Notes: generated by a model from the letters alone, not told the origin. Positions 1 to 15,255 are shown, numbered from the stretch's first letter. The stretch is 35,340 nt of DNA from Paulinella micropora (GCA_009731375.1 BJOX01000043.1:840548-875887), one strand, 5' to 3'. Numbers and translations are program-made.

Positions 1-105
1 CCCCTTGCAGAACGAGCTCCCACCTCCATTACAGAGGACCCAGTAAGCAGATGGAGTTTCGAGACTGTTCGACAGTCTAGTATAAACCGACAGAGCACTG
101 TGGGT

Positions 106-111
106 TTTATT
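106..111 (-). terminator. Polyadenylation signal for gene A
   Basis: AATAAA on the minus strand, about 140 bases downstream of the gene A stop codon at 252-254. It is the only such hexamer I see in this 3' flank. Confidence 0.4.
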
Positions 112-251
112 CCGGGCTCAACAAGCGAGAAAGGGCACCCTGAGGGAACAGGATTGTGCTTCCCGTCGCTATTTCGGCATGTGACTTATAGGCGTATGGC
201 TAGGCACACATAAGGCACCCCACCACGGGCCCAGCACACCCACACCATCCC

Positions 252-397
252 CTAATTCTCTGTCTGTCGACAGATGGCACCCATTTCAAAAAACCAAGCC
301 CAAGGGAGGGTCAGTGACACCTCAAGTAGCCTTGGTTCACTCCGTGGAGTAAGTGATGAGATCAACTGATGAGATATCGACTAATGTCAGAAAAAAG

Positions 398-441
<44 letters not shown>

Positions 442-458
442 GGATGGATGGATGGATG

Positions 459-516
<58 letters not shown>

Positions 517-576
517 CACGTCGAGTGCATGGTAACTACGAAGCATCTAAGAAAGAGACAAGGGGGAAATAGATAA

Positions 577-615
<39 letters not shown>

Positions 616-657
616 TAGGTAGGTACGTAGGTACGTAGGTAGGTGGATGGATGGATG

Positions 658-691
<34 letters not shown>

Positions 692-769
692 CAGGTAGGT
701 AGGTAGGTAGGTAGGTAGGTAGATAGATAGATAGATAGATAGATGGATGGATGGATGGATGGATGGATG

Positions 770-843
<74 letters not shown>

Positions 844-1629
844 CCTGGTCAACAATCAAATGAGCTTTTGGGTTGACGTACTTATTCAATTTCTCAACTA
901 CACACATACATAAATACGTACATAGATACATATGGTATGTATGTTTCGGGTTGACGTACTTATTCAATTTCTCAACTATACACATACATAAATACATACA
1001 GATACATACGGTATGTATGTATGTCTGTATGTATTCACGTACGTACGTACGTACGTACGAACGTATGCATGTATGCATACGTACGTACGAACGTATATGC
1101 ATGTACGTACGTACGTACGTATGTATGTATGTATGTATGTATGTATGTCTTTCTGTCTGTCTGTCTGTTTATCTTTCTACCCAAGATAAACAGACAGACA
1201 GACAGACAGACAGAAAGACAGAAAGACATACCTACATACATACGTACATACGTACGTACGTACATACATACATACACATACATACATACATACATACATA
1301 CATGCATACCCGGTGTGGCGGCTTCGTTGGCTGTTGAAGGCATGCCTACATACATACATACGTACATACGTACATACATACATACATACATACATACATA
1401 CATACATACATGCATGCATACCCGGTATGGCGGTTTCGTTGGCTGTTGAAGGCGATTGCTGGCTGGCAGCTGTATCTTTTGCATCGGATTGCTGGCTGGC
1501 AGCTGTATCTTTTGCATCGATTGAAAGCTGGCGATAGAAGATGCAGAGGGAGAGGCTAGGATGGGTGTGGAGTTTGTTAGCCGTAGGGCGGAGGGCGAAA
1601 GTGAGCCGATGCAAGGAGCGAGTCGGCAT
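252..1629 (-). CDS. Gene A: four-exon small protein with mitochondrial-type leader
   Basis: Exons, 5' to 3' on the minus strand, are 1629-1422, 897-845, 546-520 and 380-252 (208, 53, 27 and 129 nt; 417 nt in total, 138 residues plus TAG). All three introns are GT-AG and the phases (1, 0, 0) agree; the acceptors before exons 3 and 4 have good pyrimidine tracts. The first 40 residues ([15 protein letters not shown]...) are rich in Arg, Ser, Leu and His and have no acidic residue until D38, as in mitochondrial presequences. Residues 38-59 are an 11-residue segment, [11 protein letters not shown], repeated twice exactly. Then come PSTANET and a helical stretch ([16 protein letters not shown]). 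An AATAAA lies on the minus strand at 111-106, 140 bases past the stop. I do not recognise the family; mitochondrial import is inferred from composition. Exon 3 (27 nt) is the least certain part. Confidence 0.55.
395..843. repeat. GATA-family microsatellites in gene A introns 2 and 3
   Basis: Two arrays (about 395-517 and 570-843) of GATA units, with runs of GGAT and GGTA variants, fill the introns on either side of the 27-nt exon 3. Their translations (SIYL repeats) are artefacts. Confidence 0.9.
898..1421. repeat. Tetranucleotide arrays and exon echoes in gene A intron 1
   Basis: ACAT/TGTA/TACG and GTCT arrays fill this intron. Two unique pieces sit inside them. Bases 947-975 copy the 5' end of exon 2 with its acceptor, and bases about 1306-1340 copy the 3' end of exon 1 with its donor. 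Each copy lies on the side expected from tandem duplication with one breakpoint inside the exon. Confidence 0.8.
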
Positions 1630-1687
1630 AGTGGAGGAGCTGGAGAGAGACAGAGAGAGAGAGAGAGAGGGGGGGGGGGGGGAGGGG

Positions 1688-1697
1688 NNNNNNNNNN
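1688..1697. other. 10-N assembly gap
   Basis: Exactly ten Ns after a GA-repeat and a G-run. A fixed-length gap of this kind usually stands for unknown length, so spacing between the 5' end of gene A and the following arrays is not reliable. Confidence 0.95.
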
Positions 1698-1703
1698 GTA
1701 TGT

Positions 1704-1753
1704 ATGTATGTAGGTAGGTACGCGTTACTACTACTACTACAACTACAACTAGT

Positions 1754-1811
<58 letters not shown>

Positions 1812-1842
1812 CTACTACTACTACTACTAGTACTACTACTAT

Positions 1843-1904
<62 letters not shown>

Positions 1905-1957
1905 ATAATAATAATAATAAATAATAATAATAATAATAATATTATAATAATAGTAAC

Positions 1958-2002
<45 letters not shown>

Positions 2003-2114
2003 TACTAACTCTACTAACTACTACTAACTACTTTCCTACTAAGTACTACAAACTACTACAAACTACCACTAATTACTACCAACTACTACTACTAACTACT
2101 ACAAACTACTACAA

Positions 2115-2168
<54 letters not shown>
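1704..2168. repeat. CAA, CTA and AAT trinucleotide arrays
   Basis: Successive (CAA)n, (CTA)n and (AAT)n blocks, then CTAACTA-type degenerate repeats and another (CTA)n block. Open frames across it encode only poly-Q, poly-L and poly-I/N runs and are not genes. Confidence 0.9.
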
Positions 2169-2169
<1 letters not shown>

Positions 2170-2176
2170 GGCCTAG

Positions 2177-2270
2177 GCCTTCGATTTAATGAAGTTACTT
2201 GTGCGAATACTAGTGACCTCTGGTCATCCATACAAATCGTTACCTCAAAAGCTATCGACTCAACTAGATG
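2177..2270 (+). CDS. Possible isolated exon upstream of gene B
   Basis: This 94-base unique stretch lies between CTA arrays. It is open, bounded by a TAG acceptor and a GT donor, and would enter in phase 0 and leave in phase 1, which matches the entry phase of the first confident gene B exon (4593). The peptide contains KLLVRILVTSGHPYKSL. It does not look like transmembrane helix 1, so linkage to gene B is speculative; it could be chance unique sequence. Confidence 0.2.
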
Positions 2271-2279
2271 GTGACCCTA

Positions 2280-2281
2280 CT

Positions 2282-2336
<55 letters not shown>

Positions 2337-2359
2337 GCTGCTGCTGCTCTCTAGTAGTA

Positions 2360-2424
<65 letters not shown>

Positions 2425-2458
2425 ACTACTTACTACTTACTACTTACTACTTACTACT

Positions 2459-2525
<67 letters not shown>

Positions 2526-2630
2526 ACTACTTACTACTTACTACTTACTACTTACTACTTACTACTTACTACTTACTACTTACTACTTACTACTTACTAC
2601 TTACTACTGCTACTACTACTACTACTACTG

Positions 2631-2674
<44 letters not shown>

Positions 2675-2714
2675 GCTGCTGCTACTACTACCACTACTAC
2701 CACTACTACAACTA

Positions 2715-2752
<38 letters not shown>

Positions 2753-2762
2753 GCTACTACTA

Positions 2763-2795
<33 letters not shown>

Positions 2796-2820
2796 GTACT
2801 ACTACTAGTACTACTACTAG

Positions 2821-2869
<49 letters not shown>

Positions 2870-2887
2870 GACTACTACCACTACTGA

Positions 2888-2956
<69 letters not shown>

Positions 2957-2991
2957 ACTACTACTACTACTTACTACTACTACTACTACTG

Positions 2992-3025
<34 letters not shown>

Positions 3026-3106
3026 ACTACTACTTACTACTTACTACTACCACTACTACTACTAGTGACTACTACTACTAGTGACTACTACTACTACTAC
3101 TACTAG

Positions 3107-3152
<46 letters not shown>
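2280..3152. repeat. Long CTA (TAC) trinucleotide array, first block
   Basis: Nearly 0.9 kb of CTA/TAC repeats with occasional CTTA, CTG, CCA and CTAG interruptions. It supports meaningless open frames in several phases (poly-Y, poly-T, poly-S). Confidence 0.95.
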
Positions 3153-3153
<1 letters not shown>

Positions 3154-3352
3154 GGCTAGGCTAAAGGGTGACTGCTTTTTCTTATTCAGCCAACGGGAAA
3201 AACGATAAAAATAACCCGATAATGATGCAGAGTTCGCTATCATAACCGCGTTAAGTTTATGTTTTAACCCGAATTAGTTTCAACATAAGAGTGGAGAGAA
3301 CGTATTACACAAATCGCAAAACACGAGGCATTTTTTTAATTTAACTAAGGTA

Positions 3353-3353
<1 letters not shown>
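3153..3353. other. Unique spacer between CTA arrays
   Basis: About 200 bases of non-repetitive, moderately AT-rich DNA. No open frame, splice-bounded exon or RNA gene could be supported on either strand. Confidence 0.6.
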
Positions 3354-4592
<1,239 letters not shown>

Positions 4593-4854
4593 GATACTCT
4601 GAAGCAACCGTCGGCAAACATGTTGGTCGAGGACAACGGCTTGGACCTAACAACTCGCGTAAGTTTTTGCCTCAGTTTGATCCTTCTCCTGACCGCGTTG
4701 CCACTCAATCTGTAAGAACCCCCCCTCCCCAGATGATGATGATGATGATGATGATGTTCTTGTTGTTGTTGCTGCTGCTGTTGTTGTTGGATCTTGTTCT
4801 TGGTGTTGGTGTTGTTGTCTTCCTCGTCGTCCTGTCCTCGTCGGATTGTTGTTG

Positions 4855-4898
<44 letters not shown>

Positions 4899-5099
4899 TG
4901 TTGGTGCTGCTCCTGCTCGCTTTCTTCTCTTTTCTGTGTCTTTCCCTTCGTCAAACTTGCTTGTATCTATCTCGCAGGCAACTTTTATCTCGTATTTACT
5001 ACAACCGAGAGACTTGTCATGTCCTCCAGCTGGCCATGGGTCAACACATACATACAAACAGACAGACAGGCCACATTCTCATCTTTAACCTGCACAATC

Positions 5100-5145
<46 letters not shown>

Positions 5146-6052
5146 CTTTCCACACACAGATACACACACAAACACACAACATGCTAGGCTGGCTCCTGCT
5201 TGCCGACTTGCTACTTATCCTGAACTTCGGATCACACCACCTCATCAGCCTCATGGCCGGACACTTCATGGATGGTCAGTTAGTTATTTATTTAGAGTGT
5301 TAGTTAGTCACGCCACCTCATCAGCCTCATGGCCGGACACTTCATGGATGGTCAGTTGTATGTTGTTAGTTAGTTAGTAAGTTAGTAGTCACACCACCTC
5401 ATCAGCCTCACAGCCGGACACTTCATGGATGGTCAGTTAGTTATTTATGTTGTTAACTAGTTAGTTAGTTAGTTAGTAAGTTAGTAGTCACACCACCTCA
5501 TCAGCCTCATGGCAGGACACTTCATGGATGGTCAGTTAGTTGTATGTTGTTAGTTAGTAAGTTAGTAGTCACACCTCATCAGCCTCATAGCCGGACACTT
5601 CATGGATGGTCAGTTAGTTATTTATGTTGTTAGTTAGTTGGTTAGTTAGTTAGTCACACCATCTCATCAGCCTCATAGCCGGACACTTCATGGATGGTCA
5701 GTTAGTTAGTTAGTTAGTTACTTAGTTAGTTGGTTGGTTTGTTTGTTTGTTTGTTTGTTATTTAGTTAGTAATTTACTTAGCTATTTGGTTAATCATTCC
5801 GTTTTGTACCTGTCCACGTATCCAATGTGTTAGGAGGATATTGTATCGCGGGTGGCTACTGGTCCATGGTTATGGTTACATTTTCCAACGCTGCAGCTGC
5901 GGGCATCGCCGTGGTATGAATGTATCTATCTATCTATGTACATATGTATACATATATATAATGTATATATATGCATATCTATCTATATATCTATCTATCT
6001 ATCTATCTATCTATCTACCTACCTATCTATCTATCTATCTATCTATCGATCG

Positions 6053-6098
<46 letters not shown>

Positions 6099-6234
6099 TA
6101 AGGTGACCAACAAGTCGATGTCGATGGACAGCCGCGCCTTCGGCAGTTGGTTTCGCAGATACTTTAGCCACATCACTCTGTTGATGTTTATCCCGGGCAT
6201 TATTTATGCATCAGTCCTGGCCGGCACTGCTCAC
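4593..6234 (+). CDS. Gene B exons 1-4: intracellular loop 1 to helix 4
   Basis: Exon 4593-4658 (donor GTAAGT) gives a basic loop ending [10 protein letters not shown]. Exon 5188-5274 continues with [13 protein letters not shown], typical of GPCR helix 2, and leaves in phase 1. Exon 5834-5913 begins at GGYC, the usual Cys position at the top of helix 3, and runs to AAAGIAV. Exon 6103-6234 gives loop 2 (basic, SWFRRYFSH) and helix 4 ([18 protein letters not shown]), ending at a GTATGC donor just before the 360-N gap. An alternative acceptor at 5157-5159 with the first exon read in another frame is also open, but gives a less GPCR-like loop. The acceptor at 6101-6102 is a less usual AAG. Confidence 0.65.
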
Positions 6235-7462
6235 GTATGCCNNNNNNNNNNNNNNNNNNNNNNNNNNNNNNNNNNNNNNNNNNNNNNNNNNNNNNNNNNN
6301 NNNNNNNNNNNNNNNNNNNNNNNNNNNNNNNNNNNNNNNNNNNNNNNNNNNNNNNNNNNNNNNNNNNNNNNNNNNNNNNNNNNNNNNNNNNNNNNNNNNN
6401 NNNNNNNNNNNNNNNNNNNNNNNNNNNNNNNNNNNNNNNNNNNNNNNNNNNNNNNNNNNNNNNNNNNNNNNNNNNNNNNNNNNNNNNNNNNNNNNNNNNN
6501 NNNNNNNNNNNNNNNNNNNNNNNNNNNNNNNNNNNNNNNNNNNNNNNNNNNNNNNNNNNNNNNNNNNNNNNNNNNNNNNNNNNNNNNNNNNNNNNNNNNN
6601 NCCCCCCCCCCCCCCCCCCCCCCAAAAAAAACCCAATACCCTTCCTTTTGTATTTCTAGTTTTTCCTTTTTGTTTGTTGGCAGATCGGCAACTACCGAAA
6701 CCTGTACTGTTGCATGGTGGATAATGGGAACGCCTGGGTGGTGTGGGGTACATACACATCACACACAAATACACATACATACATACAGACGGTTTCCTTA
6801 TCTTCTTTATGCGCGCCACGATGCAAGCACATCAATACTATATACGTACATACGTACATACATACATACCTTATCTTCTTTGTCGATGCAAGCACATCAA
6901 TACTATATACATGCATACATACATACATACGTACACCAGGCGGTTTCCTTATCTTCTTTGCCTGCGCCTCGATGCACGCACATCAATACTATATACTTGC
7001 ATTACGTACATACATACATACGCATACACACTGCATAGGTGGTTTCCTTATCTTCTTTGTGTGCGCCTCGATGCAAGCACACCAATACTATATACATGCA
7101 TACGTACGTACATACATACATATACATACACAGGCGGTTTCCTTATCTTCTTTGTCGATGCAAGCACATCAATACTATATACATGCATACTTACATATTA
7201 CATGCATATGTACATACATACACATACATACATAGGCGGTTTCCTCATCTTCTTTGTGTGCGCCTCGATGCAAGCACAACAATACTATATACATGCATAC
7301 GTACATAACATACACATACACTGCATAGGTGGTTTTCTTATCTTCTTTGTGTGCGCCTCGATACAAGCACACCAATACTACTGGTCGTATAGCTATGTGA
7401 AGCGACAGATGGTATCTGTATCTATCTAATCTATCTATCTAATCTTTCTAATCTATTTAATA

Positions 7463-7502
<40 letters not shown>

Positions 7503-7523
7503 CATCCATCCATCCATCCATCC

Positions 7524-7572
<49 letters not shown>

Positions 7573-7692
7573 ATCTAATCTAATCTATCTATCTATCTAT
7601 CTATCCATCCATCTTTCTATCTATCTATTGGTCGTATAGCTATAAGAGACAGATGGTAACTGTATCTATCTAATCTATCTATCTAATCTATC

Positions 7693-7738
<46 letters not shown>

Positions 7739-7790
7739 GTCTATCTATCTGTCTGTCTATCTGTCTGTCTGTCTGTCTGTCTATCTATCC

Positions 7791-7823
<33 letters not shown>

Positions 7824-7963
7824 CCCTACCTACCTACCTACCTACCTACCTACCTACCTACTTTTTATCTACCTCTGTTGCTGTCATACATACATACATA
7901 CATACATACATACATACATACACACATCATACATACATACATACATACGTACATACATGCATG

Positions 7964-8016
<53 letters not shown>

Positions 8017-8191
8017 TTCGCTATGTATAGGAGAAAAGCAGTGCGAGCAACCAAGATGAGGCAACTCGCATGAGATTCATACAGGTCTATCGATCTATCT
8101 ATCTATCTATATCTATCTATCTATCTATCTTAACCAAGATGAGGCAACTCGCATGAGATACGTACAGGTCTATCGATCATCTATATCTATC

Positions 8192-8238
<47 letters not shown>

Positions 8239-8422
8239 GTCCATCCATCCATCAATCCATCTATCTATCTATCTATCTGTCTATCTATCTGTCTATCTAT
8301 CTATCTATCTATCTATCTAACTATATATCTATCTATCTATCTATCTATCTATCTAGCTAGCTATCTATCTAGCTAGCTAGCTAGCTCTAGCTAGCTAGCT
8401 AGCCTAGCCTGGCCTAGCCTAG

Positions 8423-8480
<58 letters not shown>

Positions 8481-9127
8481 GCGTATGGATTAGGGTATTC
8501 GTGACCATGCACTACGTATGGCTGCGCTGTTCTACGTGGCTTGGTCTGTATGTATGTATGTATGTATGTATGTATATGTGTATGTTATGTATGTTATGCA
8601 TGTTATGTAATGTATGTAATGTATGTATGTATGTATGTATCTGTGTATGTATGTATCTGTGTATGTATGTATGTTATGTATGTTATGTAATGTAATGTAT
8701 GTAATGTATGTAATGTATGTAATGTATGTATGTATGTATGTATGTATGTATTGTATGTATGTATGTGTGTATGTATGTGTGTATGTATGTATGTATGTAT
8801 GTATTGTATGCATGTATGAAATGTAATGTATGTATGTATGTATGTACGTACGTACGTGTAATATATGTAATGTAATGTAATGTAATGTAATGTGATGTAA
8901 TGTGATGTAATGTGTAATCTACGTAATCTACGTAATGTATGTCATGTATGTAATGTTATGTAATGTTATGTAATGTACGTAATGTATGTAATGTATGTAT
9001 GTAATGGATGTCATGTATGTATGTATGTATGTATGTATGTATGTATGTATGTATGTAGGTTTCCGATGATGTTGACATCTTTGATCGCGTACGCACATGG
9101 CGGTGTGGAAACGCACGAGGGTAACAT

Positions 9128-9174
<47 letters not shown>

Positions 9175-9311
9175 GGATGGATAGATGGATGGATAGATAG
9201 GATAGATAGGATAGGATGGGGTAGGGGTAGATAGATCGATAGATAGATCGATAGATAGATCGATAGATAGATCGATAGATAGATCGATCGATAGATCGAT
9301 CTTATCCATCC

Positions 9312-9347
<36 letters not shown>

Positions 9348-10270
9348 GTCTGTCTGTCTAGGTGAGGCATTCCAACGCGGTGTAGATGTGTTCGTAGTCT
9401 TGACTGTGAAGGTACATATCAGCCATTTAATTTGCTTGCTTTTTTCTGTTTATTTTTGTTTATTTTATTTATTTATTTATTTGTTTTGTTTATTTATTTG
9501 TTTTGTTTATTTATTTGTTTATTTATTTGTTTGTTTATTTATTTACTTATTTATTTGTTCATTTTGTTTCTTTGTTTGTTTGTTTATTTTTACTGCTTGT
9601 GTTGTATTTGTGTGTGTGTGTGTGTGTGTTGTGTGTTGTGTCGTAGATTGTGCCACTGCTAGACTGCTACGTCATCAAGCGTAGTCTAGATCACAACAGC
9701 AACAACAACAACATCCTGGCCGCACACACACACACACACACACACAGGCATACATAGCCGCTGCTGCTGCTGCTGTTGTTGTTGTTTTTGTAGAGTGCCA
9801 CTGCTAGACTGCTACGTAATCAAGCGTAGGCATCCGACAACAATAGCTATGCATGTCTGTGTCTGTCTGTGTGTGTGTGTGTGTGTGTGTGTTGTGTGTC
9901 GTAGATTATGCCACTGCTAGACTGCTACGTCATCAAGCGTAGCCTAGATAGGGCATCCGACAACAACAGCTATGCATGTCTGTCTCTGTCTGTGTGTGTG
10001 TGTTGTGTGTGTTGTGTGTCGTAGCTTGTGCCACTGCTAGACTGCTACGTCATCAAGCGCAGTCTCGATAGGGCATCCGACAACAACAGCTATGCATGTC
10101 TGTCTGTCTGTGTGTGTGTGTGTGTGTGTTGTGTGTCGTAGATTGTGCCACTGCTAGACTGCTACGTCATCAAGCGCAGTCTCGATAGGGCATCCGACAA
10201 CAAGTCCCACCACGACTCGGTTGAGCATACCTATCTATCCTATCTATCTATCTATCTATCTATCTGTCTA

Positions 10271-10303
<33 letters not shown>

Positions 10304-10330
10304 TATCTGTCTATCTACCTATCTATCTAC

Positions 10331-10365
<35 letters not shown>

Positions 10366-10382
10366 CCTACCTACCTGCCTAC

Positions 10383-10419
<37 letters not shown>

Positions 10420-10734
10420 CATCCATCCATCTATCTATCTATCTATCCATCTATCCATCCATCTATCCATCCATCTATCTATCTATCTATCTATCTAGGC
10501 GGCCCAAAAAGTTGCTGCCTCACAACGCCCGGTGAGTATATCTATCTATCTATCTATATATCTACCTACCTACCTACCTACCTATCTACCTACCTACCTA
10601 CCTACCTACCTACCTGCCTGCCTGCCTATCTATCTATCTATCTATCTGTCTGTCTGTCTGTCTGTCTATCTATCGATCTATCTATCTATTTAGCTAGCCA
10701 GCTTGCTATTTATTTATGACACATAAACACATTT

Positions 10735-10767
<33 letters not shown>

Positions 10768-10771
10768 CGCA

Positions 10772-10804
<33 letters not shown>

Positions 10805-10888
10805 ACACAAACACACACGCAGGCGCACACCGTAACACCACTTGCAACAAGAGCCAACCTGGCGTCAATCACATAACTAGCTAGCTAT

Positions 10889-10931
<43 letters not shown>

Positions 10932-11023
10932 ACACATAACATACATAGAGATATAAACACAGGCACACCGTCATACCACTTGCAACAAGAGCCAACCTGG
11001 CGTCAACGCTATAACTAGCTAGC

Positions 11024-11069
<46 letters not shown>

Positions 11070-11168
11070 CTACACATAACATACATACATATATAACACA
11101 GGCACACCGTCACACGACTAGCAACAAGAGCCAACCTGGCGTCAACCACATAACTAGCTAGCTATTCA

Positions 11169-11229
<61 letters not shown>

Positions 11230-11379
11230 CTTATACACATAACATACATATACATATAAACGCAGGCGCATCGTCATACCACTGGCAACAAGAGCCAAAC
11301 TGGCGTCAACGCTTTGACCGAAGAAAGCGCTGCTGGGAGCGTACGTTATCTCTCTATCTATCTATCTAACCTATCTTAC

Positions 11380-11424
<45 letters not shown>

Positions 11425-11614
11425 ATACTGGCGTCAACGCTATGACCGACGATAGCGCCGCTGGAAGTGTATGATATTTTGTTTATTTAGTTATTACTGT
11501 AATTAATGGTTATGGTTGTTATGTTGTTGTTGTTGTTGTTACTGTTATTATTATTATTATTATTTTTATCATTATTACATTTATTTATTTATTTATTTAT
11601 TATTATCATTATTA

Positions 11615-11684
<70 letters not shown>

Positions 11685-12108
11685 GGACACCGTGATAGCC
11701 CAGTGGTCAAGTTCTACCATCTGGGCCCTGTCGCCAGTTCGATTCCCGTCGGTGCCACCAGTATTTTCATTGAACATACCGGTCCGTCTGGACCAGTGTT
11801 TTCATTGAACATACCGGTCCGTCTGGAAGTGTTGGAACTGTCCTTGCGGGGGTGTCATTAGAGCCTATCGTCAATTCTTCGTACTCCCCTCACGGGTGAG
11901 ACGATGGAGGCGCATGTGCAGAAATGCATCAGCCATTGACAGAGCAGCACTATTATTATTATTATTATTATTATCATTATCATCATTATCATTATCATCA
12001 TCATCATCATCATCATCATATCATCATCTCTATTCAATTAGGGCTGTACTGAAGAGGGCCCTATGGAGAAGGAAACCCCCATTTCGCCTCCCGCACCAAG
12101 TCTTCAGG

Positions 12109-12151
<43 letters not shown>

Positions 12152-12288
12152 ATCTATCTATCTATCTATCTATCTTACTTAGTTGGGCGCGTTGAATGAT
12201 GGAGTTGTGAATGATGATTCGATGCAAATTCTTCCAGAGACTACTGAGAAAGAAAAATCACTTCAGCTTGGTCATTTCACTCACTCAC

Positions 12289-12385
<97 letters not shown>

Positions 12386-13326
12386 NNNNNNNNNNNNNNN
12401 NNNNNNNNNNNNNNNNNNNNNNNNNNNNNNNNNNNNNNNNNNNNNNNNNNNNNNNNNNNNNNNNNNNNNNNNNNNNNNNNNNNNNNNNNNNNNNNNNNNN
12501 NNNNNNNNNNNNNNNNNNNNNNNNNNNNNNNNNNNNNNNNNNNNNNNNNNNNNNNNNNNNNNNNNNNNNNNNNNNNNNNNNNNNNNNNNNNNNNNNNNNN
12601 NNNNNNNNNNNNNNNNNNNNNNNNNNNNNNNNNNNNNNNNNNNNNNNNNNNNNNNNNNNNNNNNNNNNNNNNNNNNNNNNNNNNNNNNNNNNNNNNNNNN
12701 NNNNNNNNNNNNNNNNNNNNNNNNNNNNNNNNNNNNNNNNNNNNNNNNNNNNNNNNNNNNNNNNNNNNNNNNNNNNNNNNNNNNNNNNNNNNNNNNNNNN
12801 NNNNNNNNNNNNNNNNNNNNNNNNNNNNNNNNNNNNNNNNNNNNNNNNNNNNNNNNNNNNNNNNNNNNNNNNNNNNNNNNNNNNNNNNNNNNNNNNNNNN
12901 NNNNNNNNNNNNNNNNNNNNNNNNNNNNNNNNNNNNNNNNNNNNNNNNNNNNNNNNNNNNNNNNNNNNNNNNNNNNNNNNNNNNNNNNNNNNNNNNNNNN
13001 NNNNNNNNNNNNNNNNNNNNNNNNNNNNNNNNNNNNNNNNNNNNNNNNNNNNNNNNNNNNNNNNNNNNNNNNNNNNNNNNNNNNNNNNNNNNNNNNNNNN
13101 NNNNNNNNNNNNNNNNNNNNNNNNNNNNNNNNNNNNNNNNNNNNNNNNNNNNNNNNNNNNNNNNNNNNNNNNNNNNNNNNNNNNNNNNNNNNNNNNNNNN
13201 NNNNNNNNNNNNNNNNNNNNNNNNNNNNNNNNNNNNNNNNNNNNNNNNNNNNNNNNNNNNNNNNNNNNNNNNNNNNNNNNNNNNNNNNNNNNNNNNNNNN
13301 NNNNNNNNNNNNNNNNNNNNNNNNNN

Positions 13327-13407
<81 letters not shown>

Positions 13408-13985
13408 CAGGCGACTCTCATCGGCCGAAACTGGAGTCTGGAGAAGAGGACGGTAATGATGATGATGATGATGGTGATACATGACGATGATGATGATGAT
13501 GACGATGATGACGATGAAGATGATGAAGATGATAATGATAACGATTTTGAATAAGTATGATCATGATAATAATAATGATAATAATGATAATAATGATAAT
13601 GATGATGATACACTGATAGGTGTGGAAATCGAGGTGACAAAATGAAAATTCGATGGAGATGATCAAATGATGATGATGAGGATGAGGATGATGATCATGA
13701 TTGTGATCATATAATGATAATAATAATGGTAATAATATTCATAATAATAATGATAATGGAAATCGAGGTCATGACAAAGTGAATGAAAATTTAATGGAGA
13801 TGATGATCAAATGATGATGATGATGATGGTGATGATCATGATCATGAAAATAATAATCATAATAATAATGGTAATAATATTCAGAATCATAATGATAATC
13901 ATCATCATCATAATGAGAATGATACACTGATAGGTGTGGAAATCGAGGTAATGAAGTCGAATGGAAATGATGTGGAGATAAAAGG

Positions 13986-14019
<34 letters not shown>

Positions 14020-14093
14020 CATCCATCCATCTCTATCTCTATCTCTATCTATCTATATATCTGTCTATCTATATCTATATATCTATATCTATA

Positions 14094-14140
<47 letters not shown>

Positions 14141-14145
14141 ATCTA

Positions 14146-14178
<33 letters not shown>

Positions 14179-14204
14179 CTGTCTGTCTGTCTATCTATCT
14201 ATCC

Positions 14205-14237
<33 letters not shown>

Positions 14238-14274
14238 CCTGTCTATCTATCTACTTATCTACCTGTCTACCTAC

Positions 14275-14313
<39 letters not shown>

Positions 14314-14456
14314 CCTACCTGTCTATCTATCTATCTATCTATCTATCTAATCTATCTTATCTATCCTATCTATCTATCCTATCTATCAGATGCGAATGAA
14401 AACGACGCAACTGCCAACAATGTGAACGCAAGCGGTCCAAATATGAAGGTATATTC

Positions 14457-14521
<65 letters not shown>

Positions 14522-14855
14522 CAGACAAACACCTTTCCACACTTGAAAACCGTTTGCTGCCACCCCGGTTCCCAGATAAAAGATCTTGCCAAAAATTGTA
14601 CGCTTTATTGATGGCACGAGGATTTGGCTGTCTGGAAAAAATCGAAAAGAAAGGAAGAAAGCAAGAGAGAGAGAGAGAGATCCAAATATGAAGGTTTTTT
14701 CATGTCCCGCCAAAAAGTTGTACACTTGTCTGATTGCGTGAGGGGTTGCCTGTCTTTCTTCCTTCCTTCCTTCCTTCCTTCCTTCCTTCCTTCCTTTCTT
14801 CCTTCCTGTCTTCCTTCCTTTCTTTCTTTCTTTCTTTCTTTCCTTCCTTCTTTCC

Positions 14856-14886
<31 letters not shown>

Positions 14887-14909
14887 TTCCTTCCTTCCTT
14901 TCTTTCTTC

Positions 14910-14950
<41 letters not shown>

Positions 14951-15129
14951 CCTCCCCTTGTGTGTGTATGATGATGATGATGGTGGTGGTGGTGGTGGTG
15001 ATAGCATGGTAAAGTAAGTATGATCTGTGCACATACATACATACATGCATACATGCATACGTAATACATACATACATAGGCTATTGGTCCCCGTATCTCA
15101 TCGCATGGGGCACGTGCCTCGGTGCGTTA

Positions 15130-15213
<84 letters not shown>

Positions 15214-15214
15214 T

Positions 15215-15255
<41 letters not shown>

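Noticed and set aside
276-349. Plus-strand exon candidate starting [10 protein letters not shown] with a GTAAGT donor
   Set aside because: It is antisense to the terminal exon of gene A, which has matching phases, a stop and a polyadenylation signal on the minus strand.
5841-6106. SIYL-repeat frames across the CTAT arrays
   Set aside because: Tetranucleotide repeats stay open in all frames; the real coding pieces are the short splice-bounded islands next to them.
9362-10219. Opsin assignment from the lysine in helix 7 (LTVKIV)
   Set aside because: The spacing from the Lys to the helix-end Tyr is two residues shorter than in opsins, and the other loops fit class E receptors better.
11685-11757. 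Functional tRNA gene
   Set aside because: Box-like elements are present, but the D and T stems do not pair well and an unrelated body follows; a SINE head is more likely.
12183-13554. Frames of more than 400 residues crossing the N gap
   Set aside because: They consist mostly of unknown residues and CT/CA repeat translations; only 12183-12270 and 13411-13452 are supported as exons.
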